Part shown: piece after piece, positions 18,007 to 26,353 of the stretch | Layout of the letters: every line of letters begins with the position of its first letter | Numbering within the stretch: position 1 is the stretch's first letter | Assembly (NCBI RefSeq): GCF_023276435.1 | Contig: NZ_JALLPO010000034.1 | Coordinates: 1-64,000, forward strand | Length of the DNA stretch: 64,000 nt | Reading direction: 5' to 3' | From: Sphaerisporangium perillae | GTDB taxonomy: Bacteria; Actinomycetota; Actinomycetes; Streptosporangiales; Streptosporangiaceae | Program-made: the position numbers and the translations under genes | Notes under the pieces: generated by a model | The model's database searches: none | The model's input: only the letters and a program-made list of their open reading frames with translations | Told to the model about the DNA's origin: nothing

Positions 18007-18854
18007 CGGCGGAACCATCGGCGTCGCTCGGGCGGCCGGGTGGCGGCCTGGCTGTGGTCGACCTCGTCGCGCAGGTGCTGCCAGATGTCGTAGACCATCT
18101 CGCCGTACTCCGGCCGCTGGCGAAGTTCGAGCACGTCCCGGGGGCGTTCGAACGGCACGTCGAAGAAGGCCTTGGCCCGTCCCGGATGCGCGGTCATCAC
18201 CATGATGCGGTCGCCCAGGGTGACCGCCTCGTCGACGCTGTGCGTGATGAAGACGACGGTCTTGCGGGTCTCGTCCCAGATCCGCAGCAGCTCGCCCTGG
18301 AGCAGGGTCTTGTTCTGCTCGTCCAGCGCCGAGAACGGCTCGTCCATGAGCAGCACGTCGGGGTCGTTGGCGAACGCCCGGGCGATGGACACCCGCTGGC
18401 GCATGCCTCCGGACAGCTGGTGGGGGTAGCAGTCCGAGAACTGAGTGAGCCCGGTCTTGGCCAGGTAGTGGCCCACCGTCTCGCGGATGTCGGCCGCCGG
18501 CACCCCGCGCATGCGCAGGCCGTACGAGGCGTTGTCCCAGACGGTCATCCAGGGAAAGATCGAGTCACCCTGGAAGACCATCGAGTTCTCCGGCCGGCCC
18601 TCTGCCGAGCCGTGGACCTCGACCCGGCCCGCGCTGGCCTCCTCCAGACGGGCGAGGATGCGCAGCAGCGTCGTCTTCCCGCACCCGCTGGGGCCGACGA
18701 TGACGAAGAACTGCCCACGCGGGATGTCGAGATCGAGCGAGTCCAGGGCGGTCACGGTGCGGTCCTTGGCGGGGAACTGCTTGAGCAGGCCCCGCACCGA
18801 CACCGTGATCTCCTGGGCCGGGGCCACCGGCGAGGAGGCGTGCTGGTCGATCAT
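18003..18854 (-). CDS. ABC transporter ATP-binding protein (nitrate/sulfonate/taurine type)
   Basis: ATPase of 283 residues for the importer encoded just upstream. Walker A is GPSGCGKTTLL, the Q-loop lies in MVFQGDSIFPWMT, the signature is LSGGMRQRVSIARAF, Walker B is LLMDEPFSALDEQ and the switch is FITHSVDEAVTLGDRI. The sequence is typical of SsuB/TauB/NrtD subunits. The gene overlaps the permease by four bases at its start and the dehydrogenase by four bases at its end, so all three are translationally coupled. Confidence 0.95.
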   Translation of the reverse strand: MIDQHASSPVAPAQEITVSVRGLLKQFPAKDRTVTALDSLDLDIPRGQFFVIVGPSGCGKTTLLRILARLEEASAGRVEVHGSAEGRPENSMVFQGDSIFPWMTVWDNASYGLRMRGVPAADIRETVGHYLAKTGLTQFSDCYPHQLSGGMRQRVSIARAFANDPDVLLMDEPFSALDEQNKTLLQGELLRIWDETRKTVVFITHSVDEAVTLGDRIMVMTAHPGRAKAFFDVPFERPRDVLELRQRPEYGEMVYDIWQHLRDEVDHSQAATRPPERRRWFRR

Positions 18855-19690
18855 CGGTCGGTCCTCCAGGGAGTGACGAGGCGGGCGACCCAGCCGAGTA
18901 CGAGCGACATCGCGTAACCGATGACCGCGATCACCAGCAACCCGACGTACATGGTGTCCACCGAGTACAGCTGCCAGGCGTTCCAGATCATGAAGCCGAG
19001 ACCGGACTGGGCGCCGACCATCTCGGCGATGGCGATGAGGATCAGCCCCAGGCCGGCGCCGAGCTCGATGCCGGTCATGATGCTGGGCATCGCGCCGGGC
19101 AGGGCCACCGTGCGGAACACCTGCAGACGCTTTGCGCCGAAGTTCTTCGCGACGTCGTAGTACATGGGCTGGATCTGCAGGACGCCCGCGGTCGTGTTGA
19201 GCACGACGGGGTAGAACACGCCGATCGCGACCATCACGATCTTCGACATCTCGCCGAGGCCGAAGACCAGCAGGATCAGCGGCAGCAGCGCGCTCTTCGG
19301 GATCGGGTACGTCCCGGACACCAGCGGCGAGAGCGCCGCCCGCACCGGACGGCTCAACCCCATGACGGCGCCCAGCACCAGTCCGGGGATCAGGCCGAGC
19401 CAGAAGCCGAGGAACAGCCGCTGCAGGCTGGCCCAGGTCTGGGTCCACAGCTCGCCGGAGGACACCATGTCGACCATCCGGCCGAAGATGCTGCTCGGCG
19501 CGGGGAAGAACCGTGCGTCCAGCGCGCCGATCCGGACGAGGACCTCCCAGATGCCGAGCAGCACCAGCGGGGTGACGGCGGCGAGCAGGCGGTCGCGGTT
19601 CCGGGCGTTGCGCCAGCGCGCCGGCCGTACGGGCGTGGCGGCAGGGGCGGCCTCGGTGCCCTGCCGTTCCGGGGAAGTTGTGGTTGCCAT
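18851..19690 (-). CDS. ABC transporter permease (SsuC/TauC type)
   Basis: Inner-membrane permease of 279 residues with about six helices. It starts with a charged cytoplasmic tail and has the EAA-loop region ADVAKNFGAK-like segment (here YYDVAKNFGAKRLQVFRTV, followed by LPGAMPSIMTGIE) that contacts the ATPase. It lies 11 bases after the binding-protein gene and overlaps the ATPase gene by four bases. Confidence 0.94.
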   Translation of the reverse strand: MATTTSPERQGTEAAPAATPVRPARWRNARNRDRLLAAVTPLVLLGIWEVLVRIGALDARFFPAPSSIFGRMVDMVSSGELWTQTWASLQRLFLGFWLGLIPGLVLGAVMGLSRPVRAALSPLVSGTYPIPKSALLPLILLVFGLGEMSKIVMVAIGVFYPVVLNTTAGVLQIQPMYYDVAKNFGAKRLQVFRTVALPGAMPSIMTGIELGAGLGLILIAIAEMVGAQSGLGFMIWNAWQLYSVDTMYVGLLVIAVIGYAMSLVLGWVARLVTPWRTDR

Positions 19691-19701
19691 GGGTGCCTCT
19701 C

Positions 19702-20805
19702 CTATCCGGCGGCCTTCGCGGCCCCGGCCTTGTCGAACGCGCCGAGCTTCGCGACCGCGGCCTTCGCGAACGAGGGGTCGACCAGTGTGTCCACCGAGAC
19801 CTTCTTGCCTTCGAGCCAGCCCTGCTTGTCGAAGAAGTCGTAGTCGCGGCGCAGGCTCTCGGCGTTGACCACCCCGTCGGGGTTGACGTAGTTCGCCACG
19901 ATGGCGCGGTAGAGCTCCGGCTTGAGCCCGGTGGCCGTGGTCACGATCTTGACGATCTCGTCGGCGCCCTTGCCGGTCACCTTGCCGTCCGCGAGCGCGG
20001 ACACGTAGTCACGGGCGCCCTGCAGGTAGGCGGTCATGAAACAGGTGCCGAGCCTGCTCTTCTCGCCGGCGAACTTGCCGCCGTAGAGCACGACGGCCAG
20101 TTGCTGGTTGTCGTAGACGTCCGGCGGGCTGGCCAGCCGTACAGCGACCCCCCGCTGCTCGGCGACCGTGGCGGAGGGCTCAGTGATCATTGCCGCGTCG
20201 ATCGCTCCGTTGCCGAAGGCGGTCACCTGCTCGGCGAAGCCGATGTACTCGTGCTTGACGTCGCCGTAGCCAAGGCCACCGCTCTCGAGGAGCGCGCTCG
20301 CGGTGGAGGACGTCGCGGTGGCCTGGGCGGGCTCGGCCACCTTGAGCCCCTTGAGGTCGGCGATGGTCTTCACCTTGCCGCCGTCGTGGAGATCTTTGCG
20401 CACCATGAGAGGCATGTAGCCGTACCCCTTGGGCATCGACCCCTTGTCCGCGACGATCCGCAGTTCCACGCCCCGGGCCACGGCGTTGTAGAACCCCGCG
20501 GACGGGGCGCCGGCGCCGACGTCCAGCTGACCGGCGCCGAGCGGCGGGATCATCTTCGCGGCGGAGTCGAACGGTACGAACTGGACGGTCAGGCCCTGCT
20601 TCTTGAAGTAGCCCTTGTCCTGCGCCACATAGAACGGCGCGTCACTGGCGCTCTTGGTGATGCCGACGGTCACGGTCTTGCCGTCGCATGTCTCGCCTCC
20701 TGCGGCCTGTGTGGAGCCACCTCCACAGCCCGCCGTGACGAGTGCCATGGAGACGGCCACGCCGGCTGTCGCGGAGCGCAAGCCGGTGCTGGTGATTGCT
20801 TTCAT
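19702..20805 (-). CDS. ABC transporter substrate-binding lipoprotein (NMT1/SsuA-like)
   Basis: Binding protein of 367 residues with a lipoprotein signal peptide: hydrophobic stretch, then TAGCGGGS with the lipidated Cys near residue 27. The mature part starts GKTVTVGITKSASDAPFYVA and continues DKGYFKKQGLTVQFVPF, the opening of the NMT1/SsuA fold, and has FAEQVTAFGNGAIDAAMITEP in the middle. The ligand is not predictable. Clustering with a Rieske oxygenase suggests uptake of the oxygenase substrate, such as an aromatic acid. The start ATG 20805 is 50 bases after the oxygenase stop. Confidence 0.93.
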   Translation of the reverse strand: MKAITSTGLRSATAGVAVSMALVTAGCGGGSTQAAGGETCDGKTVTVGITKSASDAPFYVAQDKGYFKKQGLTVQFVPFDSAAKMIPPLGAGQLDVGAGAPSAGFYNAVARGVELRIVADKGSMPKGYGYMPLMVRKDLHDGGKVKTIADLKGLKVAEPAQATATSSTASALLESGGLGYGDVKHEYIGFAEQVTAFGNGAIDAAMITEPSATVAEQRGVAVRLASPPDVYDNQQLAVVLYGGKFAGEKSRLGTCFMTAYLQGARDYVSALADGKVTGKGADEIVKIVTTATGLKPELYRAIVANYVNPDGVVNAESLRRDYDFFDKQGWLEGKKVSVDTLVDPSFAKAAVAKLGAFDKAGAAKAAG

Positions 20806-20855
20806 GTCAGCGTCCTTCGTTTCTCGATGGCCGTCCCCGAAGGCCATGAGGGGGG

Positions 20856-22142
20856 TCAGATGGAGACGAAGTCCTCGCCGGGCGAGGCGATCAACGCCTC
20901 CCGGGCTCCTTCTTGGAACGGCACCGAGTTGGGCAGGATGAGCGAGGTCGACCGGACTCGCTGGTGCGCCGGGTCGGCTCCGGGCAGCACGTCGGTCTCG
21001 TCGAGATCCTCGGTGGCGGCGAGCAGCCGGCGTCGCGCGAGGATGATCGCGGCGTCGCTGGTGCCCAGCCGCTCCTTGGTGCGGTCGCAGATCTCGCCCA
21101 TGCTCTCCTGCAGCGAGGCGTCCTGCATCGCGATGCCTTCGACCCCGCTGAACGTGCGGTTGTCCTTCTGCGCCTGCCGGTCGATCAGGTAGTCGTTGGC
21201 CCGGCTCGCGACGGGACGGTACGTGCCGGGCACGTACTTCACGTGGATGCCGTCTCCGGCGCGCATCGCGGCCAGCTCGTCCTCGCGCAGGGGACGGCTG
21301 GGGTGGTAGTTGATGCTCCAGGACCAGCAGTTCTCGTCGTCGATGGGCACCCAGGCGTGGCCGCCGAGCGGGTTGTGGGTACCGAACGGCGGGATGATCG
21401 TGTACCACGGCATGATCCACTGCGTGATCCGCCAGTAATAGTTCTCCTCGTCGGCGAACCGCCGGGCGCCGATCACGAGCCCGCCGTCGGACTCGGCGAC
21501 CTCGAACTTCGGCCGGGTGTCGGCCTTGAGGTACTTCAGCCCCTCGGTGCCCGCGTGCATCGGGTCGTCGTCGATGTTGAACCGGTGCGCGAAGGAGACG
21601 TGGCTGGAGTCGATGCCGCCCTCCATGGCCTGCAGGTAGTTGGACTCCTGCCAGCGCTTGGAGACGTAGCGCTGATCGTCGTCGAGCAGTGCCCACTCCA
21701 ACTCGGGCAGCGGGGGCTGCTTGTCGGCCGGGCCCATGTAGGTCCAGATGATCCCGGCACGCTCCACGCACGGGTAAGCGGTGTGCTTGATGCGGTTCTT
21801 GAAGGACGAACTCTCCGGCTCGGAGGGCATGTCGACGCAGTTGCCCTCCACGTCGTACTTCCAGCCGTGGTACGAGCAGCGCAGACCGCAGTCCTCGTTG
21901 CGGCCGAAGAACAGCGACGCGGTGCGATGACTGCAGAACTCGTCGAGCAGGCCGATCCGGCCCCGCGAGTCGCGGAAGGCGATGAGTTGCTCGCCGAGCA
22001 GCTTCACCCGGACGGGCGGGCAGTCGGGCTCGGGGATCTCCTCGGCGAGCAGCGCCGGGATCCAGTACCGGCGGAACAGGGCGCCCATAGGGGTGCCGGG
22101 GCCGGTCCGCACGAGGCGTTCGTTCTGTTCATGGGTGAGCAT
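20856..22142 (-). CDS. Rieske non-heme iron oxygenase, large subunit
   Basis: Oxygenase component of 428 residues of the phthalate 4,5-dioxygenase-like group. The Rieske cluster ligands are CSH near residue 68 and CSYHGW near 88. The mononuclear iron site is DSSHVSFAHRF near residue 178, with distal Asp expected in the C-terminal half. It should insert oxygen into an aromatic or related ring using electrons from the reductase at 15223-16230. The group usually works without a small subunit, and none is present. The ATG at 22142 follows GGAAGGAC. It is the second gene of the cluster after the MFS transporter. Confidence 0.94.
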   Translation of the reverse strand: MLTHEQNERLVRTGPGTPMGALFRRYWIPALLAEEIPEPDCPPVRVKLLGEQLIAFRDSRGRIGLLDEFCSHRTASLFFGRNEDCGLRCSYHGWKYDVEGNCVDMPSEPESSSFKNRIKHTAYPCVERAGIIWTYMGPADKQPPLPELEWALLDDDQRYVSKRWQESNYLQAMEGGIDSSHVSFAHRFNIDDDPMHAGTEGLKYLKADTRPKFEVAESDGGLVIGARRFADEENYYWRITQWIMPWYTIIPPFGTHNPLGGHAWVPIDDENCWSWSINYHPSRPLREDELAAMRAGDGIHVKYVPGTYRPVASRANDYLIDRQAQKDNRTFSGVEGIAMQDASLQESMGEICDRTKERLGTSDAAIILARRRLLAATEDLDETDVLPGADPAHQRVRSTSLILPNSVPFQEGAREALIASPGEDFVSI

Positions 22143-22195
22143 TACTGTCCTTCCTGGAGGCGAAAACAGGTAAGAGCCAAAGGCCGGAGACGGCT

Positions 22196-23407
22196 TCAGA
22201 TCGCTTCGGCGAGTTCCCTGGGGGACGTACTCTGGGCGCGCCAGACCAGGGAGAGGACGCCGGCGGCCAGATAGACCGACACGACGGCGAGCCAGCCGAC
22301 GCTGTAGGACCCGGTGTGGTCGACCAGCAGGCCGAAACTCAGCGGCCCCAACGCGAAGCCGATGTAGAGGCCGACCGCGAGGACCCCGGAGGCCGTGCCC
22401 ACGACCTGGATGGGGCTGATCCGGATCAGGACGAGCATGACGACGACGTTCGCGGCGATCCCGCTCGCACCGAACAGCGCCGCGGCCACCCAGACCACCC
22501 ACGGCAGGCCGAGCTGTTCGGCTCCGAGCAGGGCGCACGCGGCGAGCCCCGAGACCGTGGCGAGCAGAAGCAACGGACGGCGGGGCTCGCGCATCCGTTC
22601 GGCGGCACGCCCCCAGCCGATGCGGGCCACGAGACCGACTCCGCCGACCGTGGCGGCGGTGAGCCCGGCGACCCGAACCGACATGTCCAGCCGCTCGAAG
22701 CTGTAGAGCGGCAGGTAGACGTTCGTGGCCTGCAGACCGGCGCCGGTGAGGAGCGCGTATCCGGCGAGCCACCACACCGAGGCCGGAAGGTCCGCTGTCC
22801 GCCTGGCGGCCCTGGGCGCGGGCGTGGCGTCGCCGGCCGGGACCGTGCCCGGCACGAGCAGCAGGCCCGCGACGGCGGCGATCGCGGCCACGGCCGCGGC
22901 GCCACGCCAGCCGAACGCCACCGCGATGCCGGGAAGCGCGAGTCCCGCGGCGAACTGGCACATCTGCACGCCCGACTGCTTGACCCCCATCAGGGATCCG
23001 CGCCGGCCCGCGGGCACCCGCGCGGCGATGAGCTGGTTCGTCACCGGGTTGGAGAGTGCTTGAACCGCGCCGCAGACGACCACGGCGACCAGCAGCCAGG
23101 GGTAGGACGGCGCCAGGGCGACGCCCCCGATGGCCATGCCGGCTCCGGTGAACAGGACGGCGAGCACCATACGGGCGCTGAAGAGATCGGCGCACCGGCC
23201 GACGAATGGGGAGAAGGCCGCCGCGGCGAGGAACGCCGCCGTCGCGAAGGTGCCGAACTGGGCACGGCTCAGGCCCAGGTCCGCGGTGACCACCGGCGAG
23301 GTGGCAGTGAGGGCGTAGAGAGCCAGCGGTCCGGCTCCCATGGAGAGCGCGAGCGTCAACCCGAAGCCTCGAGGCACCGAGGTACGGCCTTCGGTCGCGC
23401 TTGTCAT
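22196..23407 (-). CDS. MFS transporter
   Basis: Twelve-helix major facilitator protein of 403 residues. The loop between helices 2 and 3 reads GRCADLFSARMVL, a degenerate form of the family GxxxDxxGRR motif, and a second such loop is GRAAERMREPRRPL near residue 270. As first gene of the catabolic cluster, divergent from the IclR genes, it probably imports the pathway substrate or exports an intermediate. That gives the cluster two transport systems, MFS and ABC. Confidence 0.92.
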   Translation of the reverse strand: MTSATEGRTSVPRGFGLTLALSMGAGPLALYALTATSPVVTADLGLSRAQFGTFATAAFLAAAAFSPFVGRCADLFSARMVLAVLFTGAGMAIGGVALAPSYPWLLVAVVVCGAVQALSNPVTNQLIAARVPAGRRGSLMGVKQSGVQMCQFAAGLALPGIAVAFGWRGAAAVAAIAAVAGLLLVPGTVPAGDATPAPRAARRTADLPASVWWLAGYALLTGAGLQATNVYLPLYSFERLDMSVRVAGLTAATVGGVGLVARIGWGRAAERMREPRRPLLLLATVSGLAACALLGAEQLGLPWVVWVAAALFGASGIAANVVVMLVLIRISPIQVVGTASGVLAVGLYIGFALGPLSFGLLVDHTGSYSVGWLAVVSVYLAAGVLSLVWRAQSTSPRELAEAI

Positions 23408-23686
23408 CGAGAAACCTTTCGCATGTCGAACATTGGTGCGTAATGCGGATACACGTGACCGTAAAGTGCGCGTAACGTCGCGTCAAGCCATCGAAGCTAC
23501 CGATTCGAGGTCGTATGGGAGCCCTGTCCACTTCCGCGACCGTCGATTCCCGTCCAGTGCATTGCACATCATGCGTATGGACAGCTACGGTTCGCCATGC
23601 GCAAACATGCGAGGCGATGAACCGCACGGTCGTCGGGACGGATCCGATCTGAGAGGATCATCTGAACTGTGGAGAGCGAGGCCTTG
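23408..23686. promoter_or_regulatory. Divergent control region, probable IclR operator
   Basis: This 279-base gap separates the catabolic cluster from the first IclR gene. CATGCG occurs three times in 42 bases, at 23570, 23596 and 23606, the last two ten bases apart, near a TTCGCCATGCGCAAA element that looks like a partial dyad. These are plausible IclR sites close to the regulator start. Which -10/-35 pairs are used cannot be decided by eye. Confidence 0.45.
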
Positions 23687-24511
23687 ATGACGGACGCCGC
23701 GCGGCACTCCCGTAACACCGACTTCGTCCAGTCGCTGGCACGAGGCCTGGCCGTCATCAAGGCATTCGACGCCGACAACCCGCGGATGACGCTGAGCCAA
23801 GTGGCTCGAGCCGCCAACCTGGCGCCCGCCGCCGCCCGCCGGTCCCTGCTGACGCTGGCCCAACTGGGGTACGTCGCCTACCAGGACGGGCGCTACTCGT
23901 TGCGCCCACGCGTGCTCGGCCTCGGCTACCGATACCTCTCCCGGCTTTCGGTGCGCGACGTCGCCGAACCTCACCTGGAGCAACTGGCGGCCGAGGTGCA
24001 CGAGTCGTCGTCGCTCTCGGTCCTCGACGGTGACGACATCGTCTACGTGGTGCGGGTGTCCGTATCACGCATCATGACGATCGGCATCGGGATGGGAACT
24101 CGCCTGCCCGCGCACCTCACATCCATGGGGCGGGTCCTGCTGGCCAACCTCCCCTCCGATGCCCGCGAACGCCACCTCGAACGGGTGTCGCTCACCCAGC
24201 GGACCAGCAAGACCATCCGAACCGCCGGCGACCTGCGCGCGGAGCTCGAACGCGTCCGTAACCAGGGTTGGTCCATCGTCGACCAGGAGCTGGAAGAAGG
24301 ACTGCGGGCCGTCGCGGTGCCGGTACGGTCGGGCGCCGGCGTGGTCTTCGCCGCGCTGAATGTCTCGACACACGCGAGCCGTACCTCGATCGACGACATC
24401 CGGCGGTCGCTGCTGCCACCGCTGCTGGCCGCCGCCGCACGCATCGAGGCCGACCTGCGGATCTACCCGGCCAGACCCGCACCCGACCACCGAGGAGGCA
24501 ACGGTGTCTGA
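23687..24511 (+). CDS. IclR-family transcriptional regulator (PcaR/PobR-like)
   Basis: Regulator of 274 residues. The N-terminal winged helix has FVQSLARGLAVIKAF, then MTLSQVARAANLAPAAARRS and LLTLAQLGYV. The C-terminal effector domain ends DQELEEGLRAVAVPV and ALNVSTHASRTSIDDI, typical of the Pca/Pob branch that senses aromatic acids. It faces the Rieske cluster and is its likely regulator. ATG 23687 is preferred; a GTG six codons upstream (23669) is possible. The stop lies inside the next IclR gene, with an eight-base overlap. Confidence 0.93.
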   Translation: MTDAARHSRNTDFVQSLARGLAVIKAFDADNPRMTLSQVARAANLAPAAARRSLLTLAQLGYVAYQDGRYSLRPRVLGLGYRYLSRLSVRDVAEPHLEQLAAEVHESSSLSVLDGDDIVYVVRVSVSRIMTIGIGMGTRLPAHLTSMGRVLLANLPSDARERHLERVSLTQRTSKTIRTAGDLRAELERVRNQGWSIVDQELEEGLRAVAVPVRSGAGVVFAALNVSTHASRTSIDDIRRSLLPPLLAAAARIEADLRIYPARPAPDHRGGNGV

Positions 24512-25286
24512 CCGGACGGCGGGGGAGCCGCCCTTCGTCCAATCCCTGGAGCGTGGCCTTGAGGTGCTGCGGGCGCTGAACGACTCTCCCGCGAGCCTGA
24601 CCCTGACGGAGATCGCCACCCAGGTGGGGATGACACGAGCGGCCGCGCGGCGGTTCCTGCTCACCCTCGTCGAGTTGGGCTACGCGGGATCCGACGACCG
24701 GGGGTTCTCGCTGCGACCCCGGGTGCTGGAGCTCGGGCATGCCTACCTCTCCAGCCTGCGGCTCCCGGAGGTCGCCCTGCCGCACCTGGAGCGACTCGCC
24801 GCCACGGTGTCCGAGACCACCTCGTTGACCGTTCTGGACGACGACGAGATCGTCTACGTCGCCCGCGTGCACGGGTTCCGCATCCTCACGGTCTCCATCG
24901 CCGTCGGAACCCGCTTCCCCGCCTACGCGACGTCGACCGGCCGGGTCCTGCTGGCCGGTCTGGACGCCGACGAGTTCGAGGCCTACTTCGAGCGCATCAC
25001 GCCGCGACAGCTCACCTCCGGAACGCTCACCAATCGTGAGCGCCTCACCCAGGAGATCGCCCGGGTACGCCGGCAGGGGTGGACCATTGTCGACCAGGAG
25101 CTGGAGCAGGGCCTGCGCTCGATCGCGGCACCGGTCCGCGACGCCGACGGCCGGGTCGTCGCGGCCGTGAACACCTCCACGCACTCAAGCCGCACGTCCA
25201 TGGACACCATGCGCCGGTCGTGGCTGCCACATCTGCTGGCCACCGCGGACAGCATCGGCGCCGAGCTCGCCCAGACGCCGAACTGA
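24504..25286 (+). CDS. Second IclR-family regulator
   Basis: Regulator of 260 residues with the same domain order as its neighbour and clear similarity throughout (FVQSLERGLEVLRAL, AARRFLLTLVELGYA, DQELEQGLRSIAAPV, NTSTHSSRTSMDTM). The start is GTG 24504, with GAGGAGG seven bases before it, inside the 3' end of the first IclR gene. The pair looks like an old tandem duplication that has diverged. The two proteins may form separate sensors or hetero-oligomers; the sequence does not say. Confidence 0.92.
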   Translation: MSDRTAGEPPFVQSLERGLEVLRALNDSPASLTLTEIATQVGMTRAAARRFLLTLVELGYAGSDDRGFSLRPRVLELGHAYLSSLRLPEVALPHLERLAATVSETTSLTVLDDDEIVYVARVHGFRILTVSIAVGTRFPAYATSTGRVLLAGLDADEFEAYFERITPRQLTSGTLTNRERLTQEIARVRRQGWTIVDQELEQGLRSIAAPVRDADGRVVAAVNTSTHSSRTSMDTMRRSWLPHLLATADSIGAELAQTPN

Positions 25287-25364
25287 TCCGGCCCGGACCG
25301 GGGACCTGGACGTCGGCTATACCTTTCCGGCCCGGACCGGGGACCTGGACGTCGGCTATACCTT
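25287..25364. repeat. Perfect 39-bp tandem duplication upstream of the RpiR gene
   Basis: Bases 25287-25325 and 25326-25364 are identical. Each copy has a GC-rich dyad (CCCGGACCGGGGACC) and ends in GGCTATACCTT, where TATACC resembles a -10 hexamer. The second copy ends 31 bases before the RpiR start, so this may be a duplicated promoter or operator. It directly follows the IclR stop codon. Confidence 0.93.
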
Positions 25365-25395
25365 GCTCTTAGCGTGATGTGAGGAGAGCGGGAAC

Positions 25396-26259
25396 ATGAG
25401 TGTTGCGAGTGGCGGGGGCGCGAGCTCCAGTGTCGCGGAGCGGGTTCGCAGCCGCATGGGGCGGCTCTCGGCCGGTGAGCGCAAGGTCGCCCGGGCTCTC
25501 CTGGCGCACTATCCGTCGGCGGGTCTGGGGTCCACCCACGAGCTCGCGGGGCGTGCGGGCGTCAGCGCCCCGACCGTCGTCAGGTTCGTCGCCCACCTGG
25601 AGTTCGACGGCTACAAGGAGTTCCAGCAGGCGCTCCGTGACGAGGTCCAGGAGCGCAGGGCCTCGCCGCTGACCATCCCGCAGCGCATCACCAAGGATGA
25701 CCTTCGCGCGGTCTCCGCCCGGGTCTTCACCCAGGCCGTCGAGCAGACCTACGCGTCGCTCCCCGACGAGGAGCTGGACAAGGCCGTCGACCTGCTCGCC
25801 GACACCGGCAGGCACATCACCTGCTTCGGCGGCCGTTACTCGCACCTGCTCGCCGCCTACCTGGACCTGCATCTGCGCCAGATGCGCCCGGGGACGACCG
25901 TGCATCCGCAGACGCCCACTCACCACTCGGGCTTCCTGCTGGACGTCGGCAAACGTGACGTCTGCGTGGTGTTCGACTTCCGCCGGTACCAGCGCGACGT
26001 CGTCGATCTGGCCGTCCACGCGCACGGCAGGGGGGCGAAGATCCTGCTCGTCACCGACCCGTGGCTGTCACCGGCCGCCGAGGTGGCCGACCTCGTTCTG
26101 CCGGTCAAGGTCGATGGTCCGAGCCCGTTCGACTCGATCGTCCCGGCCACGGCCGTCGTCGAGTCGATGGTGGCCGGTGTGCTGGCCAAGCTCGGGAAGC
26201 AGGCCGAGACCAGGATCAGAGAGGCGGACGAGCTGGCCGGGGACATCACGTTTGACTGA
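25396..26259 (+). CDS. RpiR-family transcriptional regulator
   Basis: Regulator of 287 residues: N-terminal HTH_6 domain (LSAGERKVARALLAHYPSAG, then STHELAGRAGVSAPTVVRFV) and C-terminal SIS domain (about residues 130-270, with HITCFGGRYSHLLAAYLDLH and GAKILLVTDPWLSPAAEVAD). SIS domains usually bind phosphosugars, but RpiR relatives also control amine and amino-acid catabolism. It starts the run of six genes to 32623 and is the probable regulator of that operon. A GAGGAGAG sequence precedes ATG 25396. Confidence 0.92.
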   Translation: MSVASGGGASSSVAERVRSRMGRLSAGERKVARALLAHYPSAGLGSTHELAGRAGVSAPTVVRFVAHLEFDGYKEFQQALRDEVQERRASPLTIPQRITKDDLRAVSARVFTQAVEQTYASLPDEELDKAVDLLADTGRHITCFGGRYSHLLAAYLDLHLRQMRPGTTVHPQTPTHHSGFLLDVGKRDVCVVFDFRRYQRDVVDLAVHAHGRGAKILLVTDPWLSPAAEVADLVLPVKVDGPSPFDSIVPATAVVESMVAGVLAKLGKQAETRIREADELAGDITFD

Positions 26260-26353
26260 GACGTTTCTTGGGCGATTTATTGACATTCGAATGAAATGAA
26301 TGTTTCATGGCGGCACCCCGCGCCCGACTTCCGCGTCTCCTGGAGCCCGCCTC

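Noticed and set aside
25287-25364. CRISPR array
   Set aside because: The two units are directly adjacent with no spacers. None of the window's tandem repeats has unique spacers, and no cas genes are present.
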